Of a stretch of DNA of 64,000 bases, positions 1 to 12,404 are shown one piece after another (the first letter of the stretch is position 1; every line of letters begins with the position of its first letter). Below the pieces are notes generated by a model. The model did not search any database. It was not told where the DNA came from and saw only the letters and a program-made list of their open reading frames with translations. The DNA lies in contig JAPNXP010000010.1 of NCBI GenBank assembly GCA_028753945.1, positions 2,855,042 to 2,919,041 of the forward strand, read 5' to 3'. Position numbers and translations under genes: made by a program. This DNA is from Hexactinellida sp. DTS-2022 (lineage: Eukaryota > Porifera > Hexactinellida).

Positions 1-1690
1 CTTTACTAGTTGGTCTACAAGCGGATTATATTCCGCTGTTCTCCTTGAGTTCATTTGCTACTTTGAGATAGTTTTGCTACCTTTTATATAAGCTACAAAC
101 ATTATTTCAGTAAGTCACTCTTTTTAGCACTTGTACTATCTGTTATTGTTGTTACCTGGCCATTTCTTGTAACTTTACTAGTTGGTCTACAAGCGAGATT
201 TATTCCGCAGTTTTCCTTGAGTTCATTTGCTACTTTGAGATAGTTTTGCTACCTTTTATATAAGCTACAAACATTATTTACTAAGTCACTCTTTTTATCA
301 CTTGTACTAGCTGTTATTGTTGTTATCTGTGCATTTCTTGTAACTTCACTAGTTGGTCTACAAGCGAGATTTATTCCGCAGTTTTCCTTGAGTTCATTTG
401 CTACTTTGAGATAGTTTTGCTACCTTCTATAAGCTACAAACGTTATTTATTAAGTCACTCTTTTTAGCACTTGTATTAGCTGTTATTGTTGTTACTTGGC
501 CATTTCTGGGAACTTCACTAGTTTGTCTACAAGCGAGATTTATTCCGCAGTTTCCTTGAGTTCATTTGCTACTTTGAGATAGTTTTGCTACCTTCTATAA
601 GCTACAAACGTTATTTATTAAGTCACTCTTTTTAGCACTTGTATTAGTTGTTATTGTTGTTACCTGGCCATTTCTAGTAACTTTACTAGTTGGTCTACAA
701 GCGAGATATTTTCCGCAGTTCTCCTTGAGTTCATTTGCTACTTTGAGATAGTTTTGCTACATTTTATATAAGCTACAAACATTAGTTCAGTAAGTCACTC
801 TTTTTAGCACTTGTACTATCTGTTATTGTTGTTACCTGGCCATTTATAGTAACTTCACTAGTTGGTCTACAAGCGAGATATTTTCCGCAGTTCTCCTTGA
901 GTTCATTTGCTACTTTGAGATAGTTTTGCTACATTTTATATAAGCTACAAACATTAGTTCAGTAAGTCACTCTTTTTAGCACTTGTACTATCTGTTATAG
1001 TTGTTACCTGGCCATTTCTTGTAACTTTACTAGTTCGTCTACAAGCTAGATTTATTCCGCAGTTCTCCTTGAGTTCATTTGCTACTTTGAGATAGTTTTG
1101 CTACCTTCTATAAGCTACAAACGTTATTTACTAAGTCACTCTTTTTAGCACTTGTATTAGCTGTTATTGTTCTTACCTGGCCATTTCTTGTAACTTTACT
1201 AGTTGGTCTACAAGCGGGATATATTCCGCAGTTCTCCTTGGGTTCTTTTGCTACTTTGAGATAGTTTTTCTATCTTTTATATAAGCTACAAACATTATTT
1301 CAGTAAGTCACTCTTTTTAGCACTTGTACTATGTGTTATTGTTGTTATCTGGCCATTTATAGTAACTTCACTAGTTGGTCTACAAGCGAGATATATTCCG
1401 CAGTTCTCCTTTTGTACATTTTCTACTTTCAGCAAGGTTTACTACCTTCTATAAGCTACTAACGTTATTTCATTAAGTCACTCTTTTTAGCACTTGTACT
1501 AGCTGTTATTGTTGTTTACCTGGCCATTTCTTGTAACTTCACTAGTTTGTCTACAAGCGAGATATATTCCGCAGTTCTTCTAAATTCATCTATTACTTTG
1601 TGATTAATTTGCTACCTTTTATCTAAACTACAGAAGTTTATCTAGTGAGTGACACTTTATAGCACTTGTACTAACTGTTATTCTTTTTCT
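1..1690. repeat. Satellite array, 168-172 bp unit, about 10 copies
   Basis: Head-to-tail copies of one unit start near 1, 173, 344, 513, 681, 853, 1025, 1194, 1365 and 1538, each opening with a variant of 'ctt(t/c)actagttggtctac'. Unit length varies between about 168 and 172 bp, mainly through a 4-5 bp indel in the 'ccttttatataagc' segment. The first copy begins at the window edge, so the array continues to the left. The last copies (after about 1400) are clearly more diverged, as expected at an array edge. No reading frame is conserved across units. Confidence 0.95.
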
Positions 1691-3000
1691 ACCTTTCCAT
1701 TTATTGTTTACTTTCATATTCTCCTTCTCTGTTCTGTGATTCTATGCCGGTGTCTTAATGTTTTTCTTCAGCAAACTTTGTCTTTTCATTCAATTTTTGT
1801 TATATATTTTGATGTTATTCCCTCCCCGTTTTGGCGTCTAACTCATTCTCAATGACATACGATTACCGCGTTTATTTTGATCTCGGTTTACATTGATTGC
1901 GGATATCTAATACTTTCTCCCAATTCCTACTATCTATCTATCATTTGTGTATTCGCTGTATGTGTGATTTTATTAATTGCATATTTTTTTTCGTTGTAAA
2001 TTATTATTGTCATTTCCTGACAGTTATACATTTCTTTATGGTTCAATCGCCGTAGACTAACTTTTTTATTTTATTCTATTAGTTTGACTCTTTTTCAGAC
2101 GTTTTCATTAGTGTTCTATTTCTCTCCTTGATCACTCCTTACAATACATACCTTAAAGCAGATTTTTCAAACATTTCTTATTTTACAGAACTGCTTACAC
2201 ATTATTTCATTTGTATATAACCTTCTATTACTGTCAACTGTTAATCACTTGCCATTGAAGTTGTAGTAAGGAATTATGTTTGATTATTTCGTTATTGTTT
2301 GAATTATGTTATATTTAATGTAACTATTCCATGGGCTTTGTATTCTATTTAATGTCGTAATTACGTACTATGTTCAATTCACAATAGTTTGTATTGTGCA
2401 TTTCCATCAACTTTCCTGTGACCTGTGAGAATTTATTCAGGCATCATCTGATTGCTATAATTAGTTCTGTTTGTATACTCAAAGTTAAGTATCCTGGGCA
2501 GAAAATTTGACTTTTGTTTAACCGGTTGGACTGTACCTTTGTGATATTTTCATTCCATATTCCAGCATACTGATTCGTTTTAATTACCTTCATTATAACC
2601 AATGAGTTTCTGTTTAAGTAATAGTTTAATCTATTAATCTACTCTCTACAGTAAATCCAATAAGTTTCCCAATGTATATTTCTCTGCCAGGTTATTATAA
2701 TGATCTTTTAAATCACAATTGTTAGTATCAATAATCCAAGGAATAGATTGACTCATTTTTGTAACAATAAAAGCTTAGATAATAGGCTTTCAAGTTTTTA
2801 TTTAAAATTCATTTTAAATACGCCACGGGTTTATTTTCGACAAGGAATTTGCTTGGAATATAAGCGAAGGTCGGGCCGCACATCGAGTGTAAGATGTGAG
2901 CACTCGCATAGGGAGGACGAGCGGTTTGTTTAAATTCCTAAATTACTAACCGGCTATACAGTACTATTGCTGAGCACTATATAAGTACGTCCAATTGTTG
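1691..3000. other. AT-rich non-coding stretch with dispersed duplicated segments
   Basis: No convincing gene. About 2030-2475 matches 13190-13605 at moderate identity; shared blocks include 'acatttctttatgg', 'agaactgcttaca' and 'ataaccttctattactgtc'. About 2445-2610 matches 9260-9435; shared blocks include 'tattccagcatactg' and 'ttcgttttaattacctt'. These are old copies of a longer non-coding repeat or duplicated segment. A (CAA)n run lies at about 3013-3047. Confidence 0.6.
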
Positions 3001-3016
3001 ATTTGTTAGCAATGTC

Positions 3017-3047
<31 letters not shown>

Positions 3048-3176
3048 GCAAGGGGCCCCCTCATTAGTGAGAGGGGGATCCCTGACATTTTCCAAATCAA
3101 ACGGTAATTATTATTCCTCTAATTTATTTATCCTTTGGTTTAGCTGGAATTTCTATTTGATTTAACACTACCAGAT

Positions 3177-3332
3177 TAGTGGTTTTCAATCTGGGATCCG
3201 CGAATGATTTAAGGGGTCCACCGCGTAACCTATCACGATAATAATATCTTATTAATTAGTACATGTTTTTTGTCGCAATATTTTTTAATACTCTCGGGGA
3301 CCTTAATATTAAAAATGTTGAGAACCACTGAT
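3177..3332. mobile_element. Short hAT-like MITE with 'agtggttctcaa'-type ends
   Basis: The left end reads 'agtggttttcaatctggg'. The right end reads 'ttgagaaccactg', whose reverse complement is 'cagtggttctcaa'. This terminal motif is typical of many non-autonomous hAT elements in animals. I could not find a convincing 8-bp target duplication, so the exact ends are uncertain. No coding capacity. Confidence 0.55.
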
Positions 3333-3935
3333 CTAGATCTAGTCCTTTGTTTGATCCCTGGTAATTCTACTAGTTCTTGATTCCCCCATTTCCAGAATAT
3401 CGCATATTCTCTACTCACTAAAATTTTACAGATGTTTATAAAAATTTAATACACCTTCTATTTATACAAATTATGGAAATTCTTAACAAACGTTCCTCCC
3501 CAAAGAGTCATTATTACGTAATGACATAATGGTTAGTATCCTTAAGAACGTTCAGTTAGCTAGTGTATAATGAATTACTATGGACTGGCTTTGATTTCAA
3601 TATCAATTTGATTATTTTATTTACTCGAATAATCGCCCCCCCTCCAACCCCTAAAGTTGATTTAAATTTTATAATCGCCTACCCTGAATAAATGAAAATA
3701 AACCTACTCCTACCTAGCTAACTACGTAGTAAAATCCGAGAATATATACGTAATTTAATAATTCCACACATGAAAGGGGAGTTGGTGAATAGATTAAGTG
3801 TATGTAACGTATTTCCTCAAATATCTAATAGTAGCTCTGTTTCGTACGATTACAATCCACTGTACGATTACCATCCATCGTACGATTACTATCCATCGCA
3901 CGATTACTATCCAAAGACAGACTGTTAGATCATAG

Positions 3936-4205
3936 CAGGGTTGCCGTGGGAAGGGAATTTTCATTCCCATCCCATTCCCACAGAGTTTCCGTAGGAATTC
4001 CCATGGGAATTCCCATCTGGGAATCCTATGTGGTTTTCACATGGCAAATCCCCCATCGAAATCCTATGAGAATTCCAAATCCTATTGGATACTTTATATG
4101 ATCTACTTTTGATTTTGATGGCTTCACAAATGACGGGAAAACCTGTGGGAATTCCCATAGGATAAATACGATTCCCATTCCCATCCCATTCCCACGGCAA
4201 CCCTG
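3936..4205. mobile_element. hAT MITE, 270 bp, nested in the left arm of the 3.8-5.4 kb element
   Basis: Perfect 17-bp terminal inverted repeats, 'cagggttgccgtgggaa' at the left and its inverse at the right, are flanked by a perfect 8-bp target duplication 'gatcatag' (3928-3935 and 4206-4213). The interior is palindrome-rich 'attcccat' sequence. Open frames across it (3961-4211, - strand) are by-products of that repeat. A related longer copy lies at 26013-26472. Confidence 0.93.
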
Positions 4206-4298
4206 GATCATAGTGTAGAAAAAGTTACGTCTTAATGTAGAAAAAGTTCGGTCATACTCAAGGTGTTATATCATCCTCACTCACTCTAAAGTCTAAAC

Positions 4299-4757
4299 CA
4301 GTGGTTCCCAACCTTTTTTCGTCATTGCCCAATTTTATCAAATTATTTTACAAATTTAGTTCTTCTAATTGAAACAATTATTAGTGGTTTAATATATTGT
4401 AACATTTTGACTTAAAATGCTCGGATAATTATAAGGTCTCGGCAGTCACCTTCCTAGATAACAATTTGGATTAGACATTGTTAAAAATAGTGTTTAAAAC
4501 AACATCGCCGCTAAGAGAACTTCATCGCATTTACCTTTCAGGATTTACCCTTGAGTGGCCTGAAGGCTGAACCACACAAGTGGGCCGAATATGATCGACA
4601 TTGGTCGGTAGTGGTCCTGTACATCGGTCCTGTAGTGGCCCGAAGGCTATAGCTTACTTAGCCTAATGGTAAATCCGGCCCTGCATCGCCCCCTTCAACT
4701 GTGTACCGAATTTTCACCCCTCTGAGAGCGATAATCGCCCGCGTTGGGAACCACTTG
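4299..4757. mobile_element. hAT-like MITE with 'cagtggttcccaac' ends
   Basis: The left end is 'cagtggttcccaacctt'. The right end is 'gcgttgggaaccacttg', a near-perfect inverse. I saw no matching 8-bp duplication (flanks 'gtctaaac' and 'ttttgacg'), so one flank has probably changed. It contains a second element at about 4531-4683. Confidence 0.65.
4531..4683. mobile_element. Copy of the 'cagggccggatttacc' MITE family, nested
   Basis: Its sequence is the inverse of 57724-57883 along nearly its whole length. The right end is intact ('ggtaaatccggccctg') and the left end is eroded. The flanks share 'catcgc' (4523-4528 and 4684-4689), consistent with a decayed 8-bp duplication. Confidence 0.75.
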
Positions 4758-5382
4758 TTTTGACGAAATGACCCCCCTACAGATTTGGACCGGGGGTCCA
4801 AATCCGTAAAATATAGAGTTTTAAAATTATTCGATATTTATGGTAAATCACGGTGAATCTCGAATAATTTTATCAAATCACGTTTTACAGGGTCGGTATG
4901 TGTATAATTATACTCAGGTAGTTGAGTGGAGTCGAAAGAGGGGTCACTCGATTGGGTAAGGACACAATTGGAGAATTGAATTTTTGACATATTCCTGGTA
5001 CATTCCAGCGTTGCTATGGAAAAATTCTTCCAAATATGGTCATGCGGTATATCAAATTATCGGAAATTTTACTTGGAAACCGAATTCAACAATAAAAAGA
5101 CGATATAACTTAATTTGAACAAGTTTTATGGGAAACAAGTCCGGCAAACACTAAAATGTTCGCACTACATCAAAGTACATGTGTACAAATTTTGGTGCTT
5201 TTATCAAAAAAATGAACAATCTGTTAAAATTTTATGGCTATGCCGCTGTACTAGATATAACACCTTGAGTATGACGAAACTTTTTCTACACTATGATCTA
5301 AATCTTTGGATAGTAATCGTACGATGGATAGTAATCGTACAAGGGATGGTAATCGTACAGTGGATTGTAATCGTACGAAACA

Positions 5383-8120
5383 GCTCAACTCAAATAATCG
5401 CCCAGGCTACTATTTGAGTAACGGCACGTTTGACTAAACAGTATTTACCTATTTCTTTCTTATTTTAAAATATTCTTCAGTCTTATTCAGGCAACAGCTA
5501 GAAGATAATTATGTTTTAACTATGGGAGTTTATTGATTTACTATAGTAAATGACTATTATTTTTGTCTATGCAAACCATCGTATTGCTGTATCATAATGT
5601 TCTATAGCTTAATTAAAGCATCATGATACTGCAATTAACCAAATTAAATTGGAGTTAATTTATTAATTTGAAATTCATTTCTAGATCTAAAAGAAAGACC
5701 AAGGTAATTGGTGGTAATAATATATATTTTCTCAACTGGGAAAGGTATAAATCAGGGTTTAAATTGATGGCGCTTAAGTCTATAGCACCTAAAATTGTAA
5801 TACTGAAATGACAAATTAATATAGCGCCCCAGACTCCAAATTAAATCCCTGTAATACCTCTATCCACCCTCTAATCGATTTCTATTACCTGTCTCTAAAT
5901 CTTATAGCGCTCAAGACGTTTAAAGTAAGTAAACCTAACTTCATATAAATATAATCGAAATCATTATTTCATCACATTTTCTTTAGGGTCACCAGGATGG
6001 TGTTAAAATGTAAGTTCTATCTACCAATAGTATTCGTACCGATCAATAATTTTCACATTCATTTTATATATTCATCGATATTTCAATAGAAGTACACATT
6101 AAATTGGGTTTCGATGTGATGAGACTCATAAATTGGTATGTCACTAATGTCAGGGTTAATAATTTTAGTTTTTTTGAGGTGCTAACTAATTGACTAGATA
6201 ATGAGCTCATTAAATATATGTTTCTGTTTACCAAAATAAGTGTTTCGAATTATAGAAGCCTGAATGCAGTTTTGAATTCTACATACCAGAATTACTCTTG
6301 CTGACAATTTCTAAACTTTCCTAATCTTAGTTGTTGACTTACAATCATTTTACAATTTGTGCCACAAGTGGCACTGAGAGGAATATGCAGGCCACTATGA
6401 AAATGTCGGCTCAATATGGCCCCAAATATTTAGTATAACAAGCTATTAACCAAACTTGAAAAATACTATTTTCAGATTTTGATAAGACACGCATGAATTT
6501 CGCAACGTATTTCCGCCATGCGAAAATTGTGGCACAAACTATTGATTGGTACGAATACATATAGTGTAGTACTACACTCGATATCATATTGCTCATCATA
6601 TTTGTATGTTTTAGACATAAACAGTTACGACGAAGGCCTACAGTAAGTAAAATCAAATACAAGTTGCAAGTCGACAATCATTTCATCAATTCTTTTCTTC
6701 TAGTTATACTTTGTTCATTGTTGGAAGTAAGTACATCTTAAGCAATAATTATCAACGCATTTGCATACTCCTTATTCCACGCCAACTCATCCAGTTGCTT
6801 CACTTGTTGGGATTTAACTTTGGTCGTTTCGTAGATTTTTAACGTTCTATAGCTATAATGGCGATATTTTTGGTGGGAAAATTTTTATTTTGGTTTTCAT
6901 GGATGTCATTTGAATCCCATTTATTTCTTTTGAGTCTCCGACATCTATAGCATAGTTCCGCTATCAGTTGCAGCTTCAATATAACAATTGATATTAGTGT
7001 AAAACTGAAGATTAGTGAAGTACATTTGGTTTATTTGCAAGCAAGTTTCTGTGGATTAAGTGAATGTTGGTGTAAAGAGCTGGATTAGTTGGCTTGAAAA
7101 TCACGTATGCACTTCATCACATTTATCCTCTAGTTTTGAGAGACATTTATTTTAGTGTAAGTAAATCTTAAGCTAATAGCAATACACTCGAAATCATATT
7201 GTAGTTTATCACATTTTTCCTCTAGATAATTAATATAATTTAATTTAATTAATATCCCCCGCCTAATGTCTTTTCTTGTCGATTTATCTATAAAGGAGGC
7301 GTAAGAATTGCTCCCTCTAGCTAGCTCAAGTACTGTATAGTTTGTCGAAATGACTCTAGTTTTTAATATTTATAATAAAGAACTGTTTGGTCTCCCATAG
7401 AAATTTAATTTAAGATGTTGTCTCCATTTTAATTGAAATCTTGTGTACTTGAGTTGCCGTTTTTCAAACGATCAATCTTACGAAAGACTGCGCAGATTAT
7501 TGTACGAACCAGAATTTAGAGAGCGGTGTTAAGATTAGGTCGATCGATGGGTCACTGATAAACACCTTGCAAATCCAATTACATACACAACAAATTTGAA
7601 CACGTGAAATGCAGATCATATCTTAGTTTGACGCTGATAACCAGCATGTCGATTATAAATCATTTTGCTGGTTATCGAATGGTAGGCTGTTTAAAGATCC
7701 TGAAGTTGGTCAGTCTAGCATTGGGGCATTGGGGTACTATTAGGGGTACTATTACTATCATAATTTGGGGTTTATGGTTTATATTTTGCATAGTACCGTG
7801 AAACACGGTATACTCAAACGAATATTATTAACGAATGTAGTATAATAAAAGAAAAGCCATATGCTAGTTGATAAACTGTTTTTTGCATGCATAAATTAAC
7901 AGTGATTGCATTATCCTAAGTTTAATAATTGTAAATATTGTTTATGCTAACTCGGACAACCGTGAGTAGAGTAGGGGGAGCCTTCGCCTGAACTTGCACA
8001 CGCCATTACCTAGCAATACAATTTATATATCAAAGCTAATGCTTGACTCGATTAATTGAAGGAACTAGAACTAAAATATAATGGGTGAGGAAATATTCAA
8101 ACAAAAACTAAAAAATTAAA
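5383..8120. other. No gene recognised; AT-rich, with a few exon-like micro-segments
   Basis: No protein-coding signal. Three short segments on the + strand have good acceptor and donor matches: about 5986-6010, about 6704-6726 and about 7133-7157, each ending in 'gtaagt'. They are 22-26 bp long with no conserved frame, so they may be chance or exons of a non-coding transcript. Nothing else stands out. Confidence 0.4.
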
Positions 8121-8129
8121 CTAAACAAG

Positions 8130-8920
8130 AAGAACATCCAGGAGTCTTTCCGTCCAAGAAGTTAAAAGTGAATATAATTCCTATTCACTCTACATTTGAC
8201 TGAAGTAAGTTACCCTTCTTGAATGATATTTTATCTCAAACTACCCTGTATTCGAAATACACTATTTGACCATAGCTTAATATTTTCATAGAAAGTACTT
8301 ATTCTCATAGGAGAAGAGGAACACACTTGTTTACTCCTTTTTAATCAATCAGTGGAGTGTCTGGAGATGTGATCTATCTTGGAATGGTAAAGTTAGTGAG
8401 TACTTTAACTTTTATTTACCTCATTCTACTTGACTTATTCTCTAGAAAATGGAAGAACCACACTTGCTGATTGTGCTTTCTTCGTTTTAAGCATGGACCA
8501 ATCAATTAGTGGAATCTCTGGCCATGTTCTGATCGGTCTCGAACTGTCTCAAGTAATTACCTTTTTGTAACTGCTATACTTTCTCAAAATAATTTATCAG
8601 CTCCTTACTCTCTAGGAGAATGAAGAATAGCACTGACTGATCGCAGCTCACTTGTTCCAATGCAAGGATTCTGTTAGGAAGTATCGTGTCTACCCGAAGA
8701 TCTTATCTCTCTCAAGCTTACTCAAGTAAGTACCTCCTCGTAACTGCTATTCTTTCTCAAACTTCCTTCTTCACTCCTCACTCTCCTGTAGATATGAGAA
8801 CTAGAGATGAGAACATGTAGATGTGAGAACTTGATCGCCGCGCCACTGAATTGTTCTAATTCAAGGATTCTATCAGCTATTGTGCCCGGAGATCCTAGTT
8901 TTAAACTTTCCTTCGATTAT
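8130..8920 (+). repeat. Tandem exon-like units, about 180 bp, with splice-like edges
   Basis: Three or four diverged copies share the same order: a pyrimidine-rich tract ending in 'tag', then 'gagaa(t)gaagaa', then 'ttgttcca.tgcaaggattct', then 'gtgtctacccgaagatc', then 'ctcaagtaagtacct'. Units begin near 8295, 8445, 8615 and 8790. Each carries stop codons in all frames, so it is not coding. A related pair lies at about 11870-12020. The regular acceptor and donor consensus at the unit edges suggests duplicated exons of a non-coding RNA or an untranslated leader, but transcription cannot be seen from sequence. Confidence 0.5.
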
Positions 8921-9029
8921 ATGCCATGACATTCTTACATTGTATCTCTTGTACACTGATTTATGTTCATTAAATTTGATTTACCGCTAGATGTTCAATA
9001 ATTATTACCAGACTATTGTTAGTTCATAC

Positions 9030-9210
9030 TTGATGCGAACACCAAGCTGATGTTAAAATTTGTTGGCCATATCCGAAATTCGTATTAACCGGTGTCATTT
9101 GTATTGAAAATCTTTTGAAAGGATATTATTAATTAATTAAATAATTGAATATTTGTGTTCGAAAACAAACCGGAAATCTGTATTAATTCGCGTCCAATCC
9201 TGAGGTTTTA
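9030..9210. mobile_element. Diverged copy of a TA-type MITE family (compare 29337)
   Basis: Blocks such as 'ttcgtattaaccggtgtc', 'ttgaaaggatattatt' and 'tgttcgaaaacaaaccgg' match 29337-29575 in order. Ends are eroded. The segment at 9250-9560 after it matches 2445-2700. Confidence 0.6.
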
Positions 9211-9620
9211 TTCAAATGTGGTTAGGCTCGTTAGTGGATCAATATTCTTACCAATACCTTAACAGTTGTTTCTAACAAGCAGTCCAAACTCAAGTTGAGT
9301 ATCCATGAGCAGAAAAATTTGTTTATTGGTTCACGGGTTGAACTGTGACTTTGTGATATTTATATTCCATATTCCAGCATACTGCTTACTTATTCGTTTT
9401 AATTACCTTCCATTATAACAAATGTGTTTCTATACACACCCATATATGTAGTTTATTCCGATGATTTATTCGCTACAGTAAAATCCAACTAAGTTCACCG
9501 ATGTATGATTCACTTCGTTGAAGGAATTTGTTTTATATACAAGCGGAGGCCCCCCCCCCCCCCATAATTAATGAGCTGCCCCCCAGACCTGAAGTCCAGA
9601 TTTGCATAAGTCACCAGTTA

Positions 9621-11123
9621 CATACCTGCCAACCTATTTAAGTAATAACCCTGTACAGGGCTCCAATTTCTCCCTGTACATTGGCCAAAATCCCTATACA
9701 CCTCCCAAAAATTTTTCTCGCTCGTTGCGCTCGCTCGTCCAAAGAATTACTATACACTCACATAGTAAAATTATCGCTTTGTAAAGGAAGAAAACATTGA
9801 CTTATATACTGAACAGGGAATTCCTGTACGCTTTAATGAATACAAGCTGCTCGTCCGCGCTACGCGCGTTCTTACAACTTGCACTCGGGCCTGTGGCCCT
9901 CGCTTGTATTCATGGCAAATACCTTTTCAAATGTTATGCCAGTTGTATTTAAATACTGTGGAATGTAACGGAAATTTAACGAAAATTATACATCCCTTTC
10001 CTTACTTCAAGTTTTTTGCCATTTTGGAATAAAAAGTACGATCTGTGACATTCGTTATCCTTCTCCTCCCTCGAAAGCGTTACTTAACGTTCGAAGGCCT
10101 CATAGGCAGGTTAATTATATTACGGGAAATCTTTTAGGAATTATAATAGCTGGCCGCTAGCCTATGTACAAATGACCGTTGTATAGAGTAACCTTTAGCA
10201 GATTCTACTATACAGTATGTAGGTAGCAGATCCCTACCTTATTGAGCTGTCCCCTCCTAAGCAGTATATTTAAGCTGATCGACCGCACTACGCGCGTTCT
10301 CACAACTTATTCTCGAGCCTTCGGCCCTCGCGTGAATTTACAACAATTTTGAGTCCTTAATTAGATTAGACAAATTTGTTACTTCAGGAAGAAAGTAAAC
10401 AGCTCAAACTTTTAGACTAAATCATAATAATATATGCTCATGAGCCTCGGTAAATTAATACGTTAATTCTTGCTAAAAAACTCATTGATACGAAAATTAT
10501 TCTTAACTGACAAATATATATTTTTTCGGGTTTATGAGTAGCAAATCTGAAATCAAATTGATTAATTAATCAAAAGTTTGGAAATGAAGATTTTATAAGG
10601 TGGAATGAAAGGTTTTAGTTTAACTTTTACTAAATAGACTATTTATGCGATTAATGGGACTATTAAAGTATACTAACTTACAGGGCAAAATTTATTGGTC
10701 AAATGTATTGACCCAGAATTATTTGTATATATTTTTTCAGCCAATTAAATTGCAGTCTCAGTTAGGCTCTCTATAATGCATTCTTAACAGCTGATAGTTT
10801 TGTCACCTTTTGAGAGGGAAGATATGAATATTTTTCTTAGATATTAGAACTTGTTTCTAGATACACTATTTCCCACCCTCCTGCCAAAATTCAAGCCTGT
10901 AGCTCTTACCAGTTCCTCAATCAATTCTGAACAAACAAACAAAAAAAAAAATCATTGTGATTTAATATATAAGATATTAACCAGTTGTGCTTTTATGTGG
11001 TAAATGAATGCATGGCAGAATATACTATCACCACTGTAGACATTTTTAGGCATTATTTGACTCATAATTAGTAATTAAAATCCCTGTACTGTACAGGGAA
11101 TCCCTGTACGGTTGGCAGGTATG
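9621..11123. mobile_element. TIR element, 1.5 kb, 'catacctgccaacc' ends
   Basis: The left end 'catacctgccaacc' is the exact inverse of the right end 'ggttggcaggtatg'. A 6-bp direct repeat 'cagtta' flanks it (9615-9620 and 11124-11129); an 8-bp version with one mismatch is also possible. 'ccctgtacagg' motifs repeat near both ends. The interior has GC-rich stretches 'gctcgttgcgctcgctcg' and 'gcgctacgcgcgttctt' in otherwise AT-rich DNA. No transposase frame is visible, so it is non-autonomous. Related ends occur at 49122-49440. Confidence 0.75.
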
Positions 11124-11129
11124 CAGTTA

Positions 11130-11294
11130 CAGTAGAACCTGCAGAAACGGGTGCCAGGGACGCAAGGTCTTAGCCACCCCGATTCCCCGTTTGTGGAGGT
11201 TCATTTATGTGGGACTAGGAATTTGCTGCATTTTTTTAACCCAAATTTCAGAGGATCCCCGTTTCCACAGGCCACGTTTGTGGAAGTTCCACTG
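11130..11294. mobile_element. TA-type (Tc1/pogo-like) MITE, 165 bp
   Basis: The ends 'cagtagaacctgcagaaacg' and 'cgtttgtggaagttccactg' are imperfect inverses, flanked by TA on both sides (11128-11129, 11295-11296). It abuts the previous element. Terminal 'cagt(a/g)gaacct' is a hallmark of non-autonomous pogo/Tigger-like elements. Confidence 0.8.
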
Positions 11295-11299
11295 TATAT

Positions 11300-12355
11300 A
11301 GCTTTGGTTTGATTACAGCTATCACGCATTCACTATATATAATTGTATATACATTTTTAAAGGACTTTGAGATATTCTAGATTAATATATGTTGAAAATT
11401 TAGTTATGAACTTGGTCTCTGCCCCCTTCTGCCCCCCCCCCCTCTGTCCCCTTCGGGTTTGGGGCTGGATTTGCCTTTGAGTAAATTGGTTTACCTGAAA
11501 AAATTGTCTCGTTATCGAATAGTGGCTCTTAATTTTGAGTTTTATATGGTGATTTTGCATAGTCCATGAAACACACTACTAGTTAAAACTAACAACTTGA
11601 CTAGCTACTATGGCAACACAATTTGTATTTATAAAATCTACTCGTTGATTCGATTAATTCAAGACACTAGTCTCAAATATAATGGGTGGAGAAATATCAC
11701 AAATACATTAAAACAGCTCGACATATTCCGCTAATACGATAAGTATGTGAAATAAACATGCAAGATTTCCTCAGTTAAAAAGTAACAGTGTAAAGATGGT
11801 TATCAATGTATTTGATCAGGTATGTTCCTCCTCTACCTGATACTCCCGTAACTCCCTTATCTGGCTGCTCTATAGGAGATTCCATAGGAAGCATTCATTC
11901 ATTCTGTGTCGTGTCCGGAGATGACTAATAGCTCTCAAGTTTGACTCGAGTAAGTTCCCCCTCGTAACTGGTGTTCCATTCAACCGTGCTTCTCAGCTCT
12001 TTTCTGTAGGAGTTAGGATGCTACACAACTTGTGCAGCGGTCACCCAGTTTCAAAAGAAATATTTGTTCTTTAAGTGTCAGATGTCTTAGATTGACAGAT
12101 GTTCGGGGACAGAGGCATTCGGATGAAAGTCAAACAGGTGCTTAATGAATCTTGCACTTATTCTAATTATTTACTTGTCGATTTATAGTATTTTCAATAT
12201 TTGGTGTATAACCTACAGACCCCATCAGATCTCCCTAAATTTATGTGATGTTTTTGTGAATTGTTCGCTCTCTTTCACGTCTCTACGGGAGTTATACCGG
12301 TATGTAACTCTTTTCAGTTTGTTTCCTTCCATCTGTTTTGGTATTATTTGAATTG

Positions 12356-12404
<49 letters not shown>

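Larger units (their letters stand above)
3840..5382. mobile_element. Inverted-repeat element with minisatellite ends, about 1.5 kb
   Basis: The left arm (about 3840-3920, continuing at 4206-4272 beyond a nested insertion) is the inverse of the right arm (about 5255-5382). Each arm ends in 3-4 copies of a roughly 18-bp unit, 'tacgattac(t/a)atccat(c)', next to a conserved 'gatcatagtgtagaaaaagtt' type block. A third, partial copy of the arm lies at 27450-27571. The internal segment at about 4846-4905 recurs inverted at about 27327-27380, so this is an interspersed family. No coding region was found. Superfamily not assigned. Confidence 0.65.

Noticed and set aside
3001..3060. (CAA)n as a polyglutamine or polyasparagine coding tract
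   Set aside because: Simple microsatellite with stop codons close by in all frames.
3961..4211. - strand frames rich in Gly, Asn and Met
   Set aside because: They are translations of the palindromic interior of the hAT MITE at 3936-4205.
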